Shown here: piece after piece, positions 10,383 to 19,664 of the stretch | Numbering within the stretch: position 1 is the first letter of the stretch | How the letters are laid out: each line of letters begins with the position of its first letter | Assembly: GCF_026230195.1 (NCBI RefSeq) | Contig: NZ_CP036501.1 | Span: 186,001 to 250,000 of the forward strand | DNA from: Candidatus Paraluminiphilus aquimaris | GTDB lineage: Bacteria; Pseudomonadota; Gammaproteobacteria; Pseudomonadales; Halieaceae | Length of the DNA: 64,000 nucleotides | Direction of reading: 5' to 3' | Program-made: the position numbers and the translations under genes | The notes under the pieces: model-generated | Told to the model about the DNA's origin: nothing | Seen by the model: the letters and a program-made list of their open reading frames with translations, nothing else | Database searches by the model: none

Positions 10383-11384
10383 ATGGTCAAGCTTATTTCT
10401 TCGTCACTTGAGCCCAGTCAATGTCCAGCAGTAGGGCGGGTACCGCGGACCTTATCCATCGGTCTTTATCAGATGAAGTGGTACGAAGATCCCGATACGC
10501 ACCGTGAGCGGCTCGCTGCCGGCATTGAAGCCTGTGCAAAGGCTGGCGCCGACATCGTCTTTCTGCCTGAGCTCACGCTCAGCCGGTATCCCGCCGACAC
10601 TCGCCCTGAAACGCCCTCAGACCGGGAGCCAGAATCGCTTCTTGACGGTCCCACCGTGGCCTTCGCGAAAAAGGCAGCGATTGACAATGGCGTCTTCGTC
10701 CAAGCATCACTTTACGAAGCGGTCGATAGGGGCGATGGTCTCGGGTTTAACACCGCTATTTTGGTTAACGCCCAAGGGGATTTAGTTGCAAAGACTCGTA
10801 AGCTCCACATCCCCGTCACCGAGGGGTACTTCGAGGATCACTACTTCGCGGAGGGGCCGAGTGAGACCCCCTATCCAGTTCATACAATCCGCCGTGGCGA
10901 GACCCTCATCAACGTTGGTTTACCTACCTGCTGGGACGAGTGGTTTCCAGAAGTTGCACGAAGCTACGGTCTTCAGGGTGCGGACATCCTTTCCTACCCA
11001 ACCGCCATTGGTTCAGAGCCCGACCACCCAAGCTTTAACACACGCCCCTTGTGGCAAAAAGTGATTACAGGACATGCTATTGCAAACGGTCTTTTCATTG
11101 CCGTCCCCAATCGAACAGGTACTGAAGGTCTCATCACTTTCTACGGCGGCAGTTTTATTGTTGACCCCTTTGGTCGTATTTTAGCGGAGGCGCCCGAGGA
11201 TGAAGAAGTGGCGCTGGTAGCGGAAATCGATATTGCGCACCGGCAGGATTGGCTGCAACTTTTCCCGTTTTTTGGCACGCGACGTCCCGATACTTATGCT
11301 GCGCTTACCAATCCCCGCATTAACCCGCGCAAAGAGGGTGGTGAAGGTGAGATGGGGCCGATACCGGGCCTTGCGTGGCGCTAA
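10383..11384 (+). CDS. aguB: N-carbamoylputrescine amidase (nitrilase family)
   Basis: 333 residues. The nitrilase-fold catalytic triad is visible: Glu63 (FLPELTLS), Lys140 (TRKLHIP) and Cys183 (PTCWDEWFPE). CWDEWFPE and the C-terminal RRPDTYAAL are typical of AguB. It converts N-carbamoylputrescine to putrescine, CO2 and ammonia. It lies 15 bases before aguA, so the two form the agmatine-to-putrescine pathway. The protein has about 25 extra N-terminal residues; Met31 is less likely as a start because the beta strand SIGLYQMKW would be cut. Confidence 0.92.
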   Translation: MVKLISSSLEPSQCPAVGRVPRTLSIGLYQMKWYEDPDTHRERLAAGIEACAKAGADIVFLPELTLSRYPADTRPETPSDREPESLLDGPTVAFAKKAAIDNGVFVQASLYEAVDRGDGLGFNTAILVNAQGDLVAKTRKLHIPVTEGYFEDHYFAEGPSETPYPVHTIRRGETLINVGLPTCWDEWFPEVARSYGLQGADILSYPTAIGSEPDHPSFNTRPLWQKVITGHAIANGLFIAVPNRTGTEGLITFYGGSFIVDPFGRILAEAPEDEEVALVAEIDIAHRQDWLQLFPFFGTRRPDTYAALTNPRINPRKEGGEGEMGPIPGLAWR

Positions 11385-11399
11385 AATGGACCTAGACCT

Positions 11400-12401
11400 A
11401 TGATCGATTGGCAGATGCCGCCAGAGTGGGCAGCGCACACGGCAACCTGGATGGGCTTTCCAACGGGCGCTTATGACACATCCGGCATTACTGATGAGGA
11501 CGCCTTTGGTGCGTGGTCGTCGGTGGCAAACCGTATCTCAGAACATGAACCCGTGAACATGCTGTGCCACCCAGACCAGATAAGCATTGCCAAGCGGGCC
11601 TTGTCGTCGGCCGTCACCCTTCATCCGTTCGTGATTGATGACGCCTGGTTAAGAGACTCTGGCCCAACCTTTGTGACCGGAGACGGAAAGCTTGCTGGCA
11701 TTGATTGGGTCTTCAATGGTTGGGGGGATCACACCGCCTTTGATTGGCGAAACGACGCCTTAGTAGCGAATCATATTATCGAACTCGTGGGCGCCTCGCG
11801 TGTGGGCTCTGAGCTCGTCAACGAAGGCGGGGGTATAACCGTAAACGGGACGGGCGATGTCATTCTGACCAAGACCGTGCAACTCGATCCCGGCCGCAAT
11901 CCCACTCGGGATGCGCAATGGATTGAAGAAGAGATACACAAACGCTTAGGCAGCACGCGAGCGACCTGGTTTGAGCGTGGCTTGTGGCGAGATTATCAAG
12001 ACCACGGCACGCGTGGACATGTCGATATGGTTGCAGCCTTTGCTCCCGATGGTTCTGTCCTGCTCCATCGGCAGTTTGATACAAGCCACCCTGACAACGC
12101 CCTATGGGACGAACACTGCAGTGTGCTCGAAGCCGCGGGATTCAAGGTGCGCGCCATGCCAGCCCCTCGAGTCACTCGCGACAATACAAGCTGGGTCGAT
12201 TACAGCTACATCAACCACTACGTTGGAAATGGTTTTGTCCTGGTCCCAGGCTTCGCGGACCGCACCGATGAGCATGCGGTCGAGATATTGAAAGATCTGT
12301 ATCCCGATCGGCATGTGGAGAGTCTAGATGCCCGCGTCATTTTCGCGATGGGAGGTGGTATCCACTGTATAACGCAACAACAGCCTGCGGTTTTGAACTA
12401 G
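11400..12401 (+). CDS. aguA: Agmatine deiminase
   Basis: 333 residues of the peptidyl-arginine-deiminase fold. N-terminal MPPEWAAHTATWMGFP, RDSGPTFV, the GHVDMVAAF histidine and the C-terminal GGGIHCITQQQPA with nucleophile Cys323 identify agmatine deiminase. It produces N-carbamoylputrescine for the adjacent AguB, giving putrescine as an end product. Both enzymes are cytoplasmic. This route often serves polyamine synthesis or use of agmatine as nitrogen source. Confidence 0.94.
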   Translation: MIDWQMPPEWAAHTATWMGFPTGAYDTSGITDEDAFGAWSSVANRISEHEPVNMLCHPDQISIAKRALSSAVTLHPFVIDDAWLRDSGPTFVTGDGKLAGIDWVFNGWGDHTAFDWRNDALVANHIIELVGASRVGSELVNEGGGITVNGTGDVILTKTVQLDPGRNPTRDAQWIEEEIHKRLGSTRATWFERGLWRDYQDHGTRGHVDMVAAFAPDGSVLLHRQFDTSHPDNALWDEHCSVLEAAGFKVRAMPAPRVTRDNTSWVDYSYINHYVGNGFVLVPGFADRTDEHAVEILKDLYPDRHVESLDARVIFAMGGGIHCITQQQPAVLN

Positions 12402-12489
12402 GAAATGCGCTTGCCTAACTGCTTCAGGCTGGTCTGAACTGGCGCCAACATTTGGGTACGAGTACTCAACTGTATGACGGTGCCTGTTT

Positions 12490-12885
12490 TCAGTTAAGCC
12501 ACTCAGGGAGCGGCTGATTGCCCAGCGACAACTCCATCGTGTTATCACCGACTTGCTGCGCCCCGCGCCCGACCATTTCATCGTAAGCACTGCGCTGGCG
12601 AAGTACCGCCTCGATCTGACCGAATTGTTTTATCTGGCGCTGCATCGAGAGCAAGTTTGTTGTTTTGAGCGGCTTACCGGTGTTGTCGGCAATGAGGTGC
12701 TCCTCGCCATCAATTTGCACGAAGGCGATGTAAAGGCTCAGATCCACCGACTCGATCACAAAACGATCGATGTTGGACTTGCGCTTAATCTCTTTCAGTT
12801 TGAGTTTCACCGGGCGTCTCACGAGGCAGCTCTCTAGGAGCACGTAATTACGCGGTAAAACTAAAGTTGGTTTTTTGCTCGCCAA
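12490..12885 (-). CDS. DUF6482-like conserved hypothetical protein
   Basis: Up to 131 residues. The middle (IESVDLSLYIAFVQIDGEEH then TGKPLKTTNLLSMQRQI) resembles my recollection of DUF6482, small gammaproteobacterial proteins of unknown role. The frame overlaps the upstream demethylase-like gene by 25 bases; a GTG near 12822 giving a shorter protein from VRRPVKLKL is an equally possible start. Probably cotranscribed with the gene at 12861-13709. Confidence 0.6.
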   Translation of the reverse strand: MASKKPTLVLPRNYVLLESCLVRRPVKLKLKEIKRKSNIDRFVIESVDLSLYIAFVQIDGEEHLIADNTGKPLKTTNLLSMQRQIKQFGQIEAVLRQRSAYDEMVGRGAQQVGDNTMELSLGNQPLPEWLN

Positions 12886-13709
12886 CGGGCTATTACCGGT
12901 GCCAATACATCCAGACCTTTGTATTTTTGCAGGTCCCTCGGCGCGTCATCGATCGCACTCCACAGCGACTCCAGGGCCCCCTCAATTGGCGCTAACGCCT
13001 TGAGCGAGCAAAGGTGAACACGGATCGTAAAGGCAATAGCACCGGACTGAGGCAGTCGACGCAATGACTGACGTTCTGCGCGATACCAAAGTTCACTGCT
13101 CTCATCGGAGACGTCCCAATGGTCACGCGATAAAAAGTGTGGGTGCGGTGTCACTGACCAGTTAAACCGTTGCACGGCACGATCACTGGGTAGGCGCGCA
13201 AAAAATCGATCGATCTGACCACCGATTTCACCATTGAGGCGCGGAATAGGACCATGGACTTGCGCCATCGTCAGACCAAGCTTTTCCTCGAGCCGCCAGT
13301 CACTTGGGCTACACAGTGACGCCGCCATTAAACGATAAACGCCCTGTTCATCTGGCAACATCACCACCAAGTCATCGGCGACGTTAAGTGACGCCTCCCA
13401 TAACGCTTCGTAATCGGTCTTTGATACCTCGTTACCCGTTTCAAGCGCAACGAGCGATGCGAATTCGGTGGCCGCTTGAGTGCTTTCCTCAAGCACCTGA
13501 TACACCCGGTCACCATAGCGCTCGCGCATTTTGAGTTTGTGAGCCCGCCATGAATGGGACGGATCAGCGTCGATCCAGCATCCCTCCATCGATGACAGAC
13601 CCATTGCGACAATGCGTGGTTCTGCGCAGTGCGGTAAGAAACGGGGCGCAGGTTCTATCCGTGCAAAATCTGGACGGGGGTGTGTCGCCGTGTCGTCTTG
13701 GGGAATCAT
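12861..13709 (-). CDS. Heme-dependent oxidative N-demethylase-like protein (DUF3445)
   Basis: 282 residues. Conserved segments seen are AASLCSPSDWRLEEKLG, the IHGPVP-like VHGPIPRLN, and the C-terminal SLRRLPQSGAIAFTIRVHL. These are landmarks of PF11927, whose studied members bind heme and demethylate dimethylamine or similar amines. The physiological substrate here is unknown. Its start codon lies only six bases from the start of the divergent cho gene, so the two promoters must overlap the opposite coding regions. Confidence 0.75.
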   Translation of the reverse strand: MIPQDDTATHPRPDFARIEPAPRFLPHCAEPRIVAMGLSSMEGCWIDADPSHSWRAHKLKMRERYGDRVYQVLEESTQAATEFASLVALETGNEVSKTDYEALWEASLNVADDLVVMLPDEQGVYRLMAASLCSPSDWRLEEKLGLTMAQVHGPIPRLNGEIGGQIDRFFARLPSDRAVQRFNWSVTPHPHFLSRDHWDVSDESSELWYRAERQSLRRLPQSGAIAFTIRVHLCSLKALAPIEGALESLWSAIDDAPRDLQKYKGLDVLAPVIARWRAKNQL

Positions 13710-13715
13710 GCGCCC

Positions 13716-14630
13716 ATGATGCCAGAGCTTGCCGATATCACCATCACTTCACGAGGAGAAACACTCGAAGAGCTTCCAAGTTACAGCGGCGTCTATCGGT
13801 TCTACTCGAACGAAGAGGCGCTATTATATGTGGGCAAAAGCGTGGACATCAAAGCCCGCGTTTACTCCCACTTTCAGGAAGGCCGAAAGCCGGGTCGGCA
13901 TCAACGTATCATGACGCAGGTAGCGCGGATTGAGGCGCAGGCTACAGCTGGCGAGATTGGTGCCCTATTAGTTGAGAACGCCGCAATCAAAGCCGAGACG
14001 CCACTATACAACCGTCGTCAGCGACAAGTGCGGAAACTCTGGACCATTCACCTAACGCGCTCCAAAGATAACTTTTTGCAGCCCAATAGCGCTGATTTTT
14101 CACCTTGGGGTGAGCGCGCTCAGGACAGCTATGGACTCTTTCATAACCGACGCCACGTGGACAATACCATTCGAAGGCATGCGCGGGACCACGGGCTCTG
14201 CCTCCGAATGCTAGGGTTAGACGCGGGTAAAGGGCCTTGCTTTCAGTACCAACTGAAACGTTGCGATGGGGCTTGCGCGGGCGATGAAAGCGCTGAAGAC
14301 CATAACGCGCGCTTGCTCTCCGTTCTGGATCGAGACCGCATTGCTGCATGGCCTTTTCCGGGGCCACTGCTCTTGGTTGAACGAAATATTCGTCCACTGC
14401 CCCAGCAACCCAAGGCGCAGTTTCATCTGGTGAATCATTGGTCATGGCTGGGCTGCTTCGATGACCCCCAGGCAGCACAAACCGGGTCGAAAGAGACGCG
14501 TGACACGGTGTTTGATCGCGATGCCTATCGCATGCTCATGAGTGCGCTGAGAAAGGGAAAAGTTGAATTGTTAGATGCCGAATCTCTGGCCGAGATGGAT
14601 AACCCGATTCTCGCAGCGGCATTCGACTAA
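13716..14630 (+). CDS. cho: Cho-type excinuclease (UvrC N-terminal homologue)
   Basis: 304 residues, close to E. coli Cho (295). The GIY-YIG nuclease domain begins [19 protein letters not shown], with the catalytic Arg in IKARVYSHF and Glu in [16 protein letters not shown]. The following cysteine-rich [17 protein letters not shown] matches the region after the nuclease domain in UvrC/Cho. Cho makes the 3' incision at bulky lesions during nucleotide excision repair. The start is ATG 13716 or the adjacent ATG 13719. The last base of the stop is the first of the photolyase start. I saw no LexA box upstream. Confidence 0.88.
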   Translation: MMPELADITITSRGETLEELPSYSGVYRFYSNEEALLYVGKSVDIKARVYSHFQEGRKPGRHQRIMTQVARIEAQATAGEIGALLVENAAIKAETPLYNRRQRQVRKLWTIHLTRSKDNFLQPNSADFSPWGERAQDSYGLFHNRRHVDNTIRRHARDHGLCLRMLGLDAGKGPCFQYQLKRCDGACAGDESAEDHNARLLSVLDRDRIAAWPFPGPLLLVERNIRPLPQQPKAQFHLVNHWSWLGCFDDPQAAQTGSKETRDTVFDRDAYRMLMSALRKGKVELLDAESLAEMDNPILAAAFD

Positions 14631-16108
14631 TGGCGGTCAACGTTGTTTGGTTCAAGCGTGACCTTCGCCTGAGCGATCATGCCGCATTAGAGCGCGCTAT
14701 CTCTCTAAATGCTGACACGCTTTTGCTCTATATTTTGGAGCCCGAGTTAGTTCAAGACCCACATTACCGAGGGCGTCACTGGCAGTTCATAGGCCAGTCG
14801 CTCACCGACATGCAAAAAACGCTTTCGTCATTTGGCCACCAACTCGAAGTCGTAGAGGGCAATGCACTTGAGGTACTGAAACGATTACATGAAGCGCGGG
14901 GCATAATGACGTTGCTCAGCTATGAGGAGACGGGCCTCGACGTAACCTTTCAACGTGACAGGAACGTAAGCGCTTTTTGCCAAAGCGCGGGTATTGATTG
15001 GCAAGAATTTCAAACGAACGGCATTCAGCGAAAACGAAAAGATCGTAAAGGTTGGAATCGGAGCTGGCATAAAGTGATGTCATCTGCATGCCACGATGTA
15101 AACCTTAAGGCGCTCAAAACCATGGCGCTCTCGGAACACGAAACGCTGCAGTCACTGCGCACAAAGCGATTTGAGAAGTGGCATCAAAAAAGGAGCGAGA
15201 TGCAAGCAGGCGGCCCCACCGAGGCGTCTCGTGTGCTCAATAGCTTTCTCGATGACCGAGGCTGGGGCTATCAAAAATTCATCTCCAAGCCGGAAAAAAG
15301 TCGGGAGCATTGCTCTCGGTTATCGCCCTACCTCGCCTGGGGAAATTTAAGCATGCGCGAGGCTTATCAGGCGCTTCAACAGCAGGAAAAACGTCGAGGC
15401 TGGACGCGAGCTATGAGCGCCTTCGAGTCCCGACTCCACTGGCACTGTCACTTCATACAAAAATTTGAAATGGAGTGCCGGATGGAGTTTGAAGATATAA
15501 ATCGTGGCTATGCGGCGCAACCGCGAGGTCAAGATGACGCTTTGGTAACCGCATGGAAGGACGGACTAACAGGCTACCCACTTATTGACGCGACCATGCG
15601 AGCGCTCAAGGTAACGGGGTACGCGAATTTCCGCTCCAGAGCCATGCTGGTAAGCTTCCTGACGCATCATCTCTGGCAGGACTGGCGGGCAGGTGTAACG
15701 CATCTGGGGTCTTTATTTCTCGACTTCGAGCCGGGCATTCATTACCCACAAATGCAAATGCAGGCCGGCGTTACCGGTATCAATACCATTCGTATCTACA
15801 ATCCGATCAAGCAGTCACTTGACCATGACCCCGACGGCAATTTCATCCGAAAATGGGTGCCAGAACTGCGTGACTTGCCCACACCGCTGGTCCATCAACC
15901 GTGGCTCATGTCACCTATGGAACGGATGCTAGACCCTCTTAACTACCCCGACCCCGTCGTCGACCTTAAAGCTTCGTATAAGCGCGCTCGGGATACCTTA
16001 TGGCAACTCAAAAGCGATCCAATGGTAGCCATCGAGAGAGAGCGTATACTCAGTCAGCATGTGGAGCGTCGTTATCAGAAGCGCTTTGAGGAAACCCAAC
16101 GAGATTGA
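14630..16108 (+). CDS. Cryptochrome/DNA photolyase family flavoprotein, divergent FAD site
   Basis: 492 residues. An N-terminal photolyase alpha/beta domain ([18 protein letters not shown]) is followed by the FAD-binding helical domain: [71 protein letters not shown]. It is therefore a light-driven DNA repair enzyme or cryptochrome. In class I CPD photolyases the segment before RIFNP carries a conserved Asn plus GWQW near the flavin; here it reads [17 protein letters not shown], so this protein is from another clade and repair of CPD is not assured. It is translationally coupled to cho. Confidence 0.85.
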   Translation: MAVNVVWFKRDLRLSDHAALERAISLNADTLLLYILEPELVQDPHYRGRHWQFIGQSLTDMQKTLSSFGHQLEVVEGNALEVLKRLHEARGIMTLLSYEETGLDVTFQRDRNVSAFCQSAGIDWQEFQTNGIQRKRKDRKGWNRSWHKVMSSACHDVNLKALKTMALSEHETLQSLRTKRFEKWHQKRSEMQAGGPTEASRVLNSFLDDRGWGYQKFISKPEKSREHCSRLSPYLAWGNLSMREAYQALQQQEKRRGWTRAMSAFESRLHWHCHFIQKFEMECRMEFEDINRGYAAQPRGQDDALVTAWKDGLTGYPLIDATMRALKVTGYANFRSRAMLVSFLTHHLWQDWRAGVTHLGSLFLDFEPGIHYPQMQMQAGVTGINTIRIYNPIKQSLDHDPDGNFIRKWVPELRDLPTPLVHQPWLMSPMERMLDPLNYPDPVVDLKASYKRARDTLWQLKSDPMVAIERERILSQHVERRYQKRFEETQRD

Positions 16109-16312
16109 CTCCTTGCGACGCATTACCCTAGGGCCGTCATGACGCGTGAGAGGCTAGGCTAAAGCAGTCGTGTAAACTGGACTTATCAAAGGCCATTTAA
16201 TAACGGCCTGCAGGGGGGGGCATCAAAGCGATGCGTTGGTCTGGAGCGCCCCAAAAGTCACATCCAGTCCCGCAAGAAAACGACACAAGGCTTAGCCGAG
16301 GCATAAACCACT

Positions 16313-17806
16313 ATGACCACCCTTCCAAATTGGGAACACAGCTATCAAGATCTGGGTTCGCTTTACACAAGCACTGCCGCCGCAGAGAAGGCCTCAAAAC
16401 CTGAGTGGATGGCCTGGAATGAAGGGCTGGCAACATCACTTAAGTGGCCTGCGGCTTGGTCGAAAACAGACGAAGCGCTACAGGCCTTTAGCGGTCACAG
16501 CGAGTTAGCGGGAACGAAGCCCAGTGCCTCCGTCTACGCCGGCCACCAATTTGGTCAGTATAATCCTCAGCTGGGAGATGGCCGCGCCGTGCTCTTGGGT
16601 GAATGGGTTGTTGAAAATGGCAGCCGCTACGACATTCAGTTAAAAGGCGCTGGCCCCACACCCTACTCCCGTGGTGGTGACGGTCTATCACCCGTTGGTC
16701 CGGTAGTAAGGGAGTACTTACTTTCCGAGGCTATGCATTGCCTGGGTGTGCCATCGACTCGAGCACTTGCAGCCATTGCCACGGGCGATTCAGTCTACCG
16801 AAATGAACGAGAACCGGGCGCTGTCATGGTTCGTGTCGCTGACAGCCATCTCCGCTTCGGCAGTATCCAGTACTTCGCTATGACCCGAGACGGTGAAGGT
16901 TTATCTGAACTGGTTGGCTATGCAGCAAATCGTCACTACAAAGCGATGGTAGAAGCAAAAGGGGCAACAACAATCGGTCAACAGGCTGAGGTGCTGCTCG
17001 AGGAGACAGTTAAACGTATCGCATCACTCGTCGCGCACTGGCAGAGCCTGGGTTTCATTCACGGAGTCATGAACACCGACAATATGCTGCTTTCAGGCCA
17101 GACCATCGACTACGGTCCTTGCGCATTCGTCGACACTTACAAGGCCGATGCAAAATTCAGCGCTATCGACTCACAAGGCCGTTATCGGCTGTCAAACCAA
17201 CCGGGTATCGCGCACTGGAATACGAGCGTTCTCGCGTCCTGTCTTCTTAAGGTGCTCAATAGCGAGGAGGACAAAGCCATCGCCTTTGCGCAAGCAGTCA
17301 TCGACGAGTTCCCACGGTGGTATGCCGAGGCTTACAAAGCGCGTATGGCGGCAAAATTAGGCTTAGATGCCTTCCGAGAAGAAGACACCGCCTTGGTCGA
17401 TAATTTCCTTCAAACGTTAGAGACGGATGCACTAGACCTCACACTCGCTTATCGCTGGTTAACTCATGAGGCGCTCGAGGACAGTCATCACACCCCGATG
17501 CATCAACTCTTCAAACCCTCGGATGCCTTGCTGAGCTGGCGCACACAGTGGGCGCGCCGCAGAGCCTCTAATAAGGCGTCGAGCAAGGAACTGAATGCCC
17601 GAATGGTCAGCGCAAACCCGGTCGTGATTCCACGAAATCATCAGGTAGCGGCAGCCATAGCCGATGCCGAGGTGGGTGACTACCAGACCCTACATCAGGC
17701 ATTTGAGCGGTGGCAGTCTCCGTTTTCCTGGGAGACTCGCGATACAGAGTGGGCAGCAACACCGAGTTTGTCCGAGCAGGTGACTCGCACTTTTTGTGGT
17801 ACTTAG
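16313..17806 (+). CDS. selO: SelO/YdiU pseudokinase (protein AMPylase)
   Basis: 497 residues. Family landmarks are VYAGHQFGQYNPQLGDGRAV, the ATP-site lysine in DIQLKGAGPTPYSRGGDG, VREYLLSEAMHCLGVPSTRAL, GVMNTDNM and the DFG-like DYGPCAF. SelO binds ATP in a flipped orientation and transfers AMP to Ser/Thr/Tyr of proteins involved in redox balance. The chain ends FCGT, placing a cysteine third from the end, where eukaryotic SelO has selenocysteine. Slightly longer than E. coli SelO (about 478). Confidence 0.95.
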   Translation: MTTLPNWEHSYQDLGSLYTSTAAAEKASKPEWMAWNEGLATSLKWPAAWSKTDEALQAFSGHSELAGTKPSASVYAGHQFGQYNPQLGDGRAVLLGEWVVENGSRYDIQLKGAGPTPYSRGGDGLSPVGPVVREYLLSEAMHCLGVPSTRALAAIATGDSVYRNEREPGAVMVRVADSHLRFGSIQYFAMTRDGEGLSELVGYAANRHYKAMVEAKGATTIGQQAEVLLEETVKRIASLVAHWQSLGFIHGVMNTDNMLLSGQTIDYGPCAFVDTYKADAKFSAIDSQGRYRLSNQPGIAHWNTSVLASCLLKVLNSEEDKAIAFAQAVIDEFPRWYAEAYKARMAAKLGLDAFREEDTALVDNFLQTLETDALDLTLAYRWLTHEALEDSHHTPMHQLFKPSDALLSWRTQWARRRASNKASSKELNARMVSANPVVIPRNHQVAAAIADAEVGDYQTLHQAFERWQSPFSWETRDTEWAATPSLSEQVTRTFCGT

Positions 17807-17897
17807 ACGCCATTAAAACCGTCGATATGCGGCGTAATCCCATGGCTGGAATGACGCGAGGGCTTTATAATCGCCGCGGCGAATGGGAGTGTATTGG

Positions 17898-19532
17898 GTG
17901 AAAACAGAATTTCTTGGAAAAACAGTCAGCGGGCCTTTCACAATTCCTTCAGGAATTGTCTCGACAGCGCCCAGCATTATCCAACGAATTTTTAATGACC
18001 TCCCCGAGATCGGCGTGGTTACCACCAAAAGCGTGGGCCCGTCTCCCCGCGCGGGAAACCGTGAACCTGTCTATTCACAATATGCACCGGGCTGTTTTGT
18101 CAACGCAGTGGGTCTCACCAACCCCGGTGCTGAAGAAGCGCGTAAGGGATTTGAGTCACTCATCGTACCCGACGACCGCTTCTTGTTGGTCTCAATCTTT
18201 GGCGGCAGTATCGAAGAGTTTGTCGAGGTCGCAAAGATTCTTGCCCCGGTAGCCGACGGCCTCGAGCTCAATCTCTCATGCCCGCACGCGCAGGGCTACG
18301 GTATGGCTATGGGCCAGGATCCTGAGATGGTTCGCGCCATTGTCAGTGCTGTAAAGGCCGCCGTTGATGTTCCCGTTATTCCTAAGCTGACACCGAATGT
18401 AGATCGTATTGAGGATATAGGCCAAGCGGCACTTGAAGCTGGCGCTGACGGTCTATGCGCCATTAATACCGTAGGACCTGGTTACACTGAGAGTCACGGT
18501 CACCCAGTGCTCAGTAATGGCATGGGCGGCATGTCAGGAAGTGGCGTTTTACCCACGGCACTAAAGTGCATTCGTGCGCTGAAGTCGATCACCGACAAGC
18601 CCATTATTGGCTGCGGTGGCTTGTCCACGGCTGAAGACTGCCGTTCCGCCTTAAACGCTGGGGCAAGTATTGTGGGCGTGGGCTCCGCGTTAAGCGGCAT
18701 GGACACACAGGACATGAACGTCTACTTCAGGCAGCTCCAAGACGATATTGAATTCGGTAGCGACAAAGCGAGAGCCGGCCTCAATCTCGAGCTAGACATG
18801 GACTTTGCCCCCTTTAAAGTGGTCACCAACGAACCGGTATGCGACGACATCACCGTTGTGACCCTCGATGGCAACATCAATATTCAGCCGGGTGAGTACG
18901 TTTTCGTTTGGATACCCGGTGTCGGAGAAAAGCCTTTCTCATGCCTGACTGACGCACCACTTCGTCTCGCCGTTATCGACGTAGGTCAGTTCACGAGTGC
19001 CTGTTATCAACTCAAGCCTGGCGATGATGTCTACATTCGTGGGCCTCACGGTGCACCCGTCATGCCTCAAGAAAACGCCAATATTATCTGCGTTGCCGGA
19101 GGTACCGGCCTTGCCGCGGTTTATCAAATTGCACGCGACTTCGGCTCGGACGAAAACCCTGCTCAGATCTTTGCTGGCGCGCGCAGCGCCGACCGCCTTT
19201 ACTTTACGGATGAATGCCGCGACATTGCCGATGTGCATATCGCAACAGACGACGGTAGTGCAGGCTTCAATGGGCGAGTGCCTGAAGCGCTTCGTTCTTA
19301 CCTAGAAACCCTCGACAGTGAGACGTTGGCGCGCACTGAGTTCTACAACTGTGGACCAGAGCCCATGATTCATGCGGCAGAAGCTGTCCAACGTGACTTC
19401 GTCAGTGACTCACAAATGTTTAGCGCAATTGATTACACGACAAAGTGCGGTGTTGGCATATGCGGTGCCTGCGCATCACCTGATGGTCGACGTATTTGTG
19501 TAGACGGTCCGTTTATCAATACAGCGAGCTAA
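17898..19532 (+). CDS. Dihydroorotate dehydrogenase fused to its electron-transfer subunit (PyrD-PyrK fusion)
   Basis: 544 residues. GTG 17898 is chosen because it has a GGGAG ribosome site eight bases upstream and starts VKTEFLGKTVSGPF, where class 1B PyrD proteins start. Residues to about 300 are the FMN barrel: LELNLSCPHAQG with the catalytic Cys, and NTVGPGY...GGMSGSG. From about 315 a PyrK-like part follows with flavin-binding EKPFSC, NAD-binding VAGGTGLAAVY, and a [2Fe-2S] cluster CGVGICGAC...CVDGPF at the C-terminus. In class 1B enzymes these are two polypeptides; here one chain would oxidise dihydroorotate with NAD+. Most gammaproteobacteria use the quinone-linked class 2 enzyme instead. 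Confidence 0.88.
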   Translation: MKTEFLGKTVSGPFTIPSGIVSTAPSIIQRIFNDLPEIGVVTTKSVGPSPRAGNREPVYSQYAPGCFVNAVGLTNPGAEEARKGFESLIVPDDRFLLVSIFGGSIEEFVEVAKILAPVADGLELNLSCPHAQGYGMAMGQDPEMVRAIVSAVKAAVDVPVIPKLTPNVDRIEDIGQAALEAGADGLCAINTVGPGYTESHGHPVLSNGMGGMSGSGVLPTALKCIRALKSITDKPIIGCGGLSTAEDCRSALNAGASIVGVGSALSGMDTQDMNVYFRQLQDDIEFGSDKARAGLNLELDMDFAPFKVVTNEPVCDDITVVTLDGNINIQPGEYVFVWIPGVGEKPFSCLTDAPLRLAVIDVGQFTSACYQLKPGDDVYIRGPHGAPVMPQENANIICVAGGTGLAAVYQIARDFGSDENPAQIFAGARSADRLYFTDECRDIADVHIATDDGSAGFNGRVPEALRSYLETLDSETLARTEFYNCGPEPMIHAAEAVQRDFVSDSQMFSAIDYTTKCGVGICGACASPDGRRICVDGPFINTAS

Positions 19533-19664
19533 GCCGCCGCAGTCAGGGGTAGGCCCGCCTAAAACGTCACATTTGGCTGAGATGCCTCAGATTCAGTCCG
19601 AAAGAGTTGTTTGAATCACTGTCGATGTTACCTTCGAGGAAAAGAACCATCGAGGGAAGCAGTG

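Noticed and set aside
13600-13715. LexA (SOS) box for cho
   Set aside because: E. coli cho is SOS-controlled, but I saw no CTG-N10-CAG palindrome of acceptable quality before this gene.
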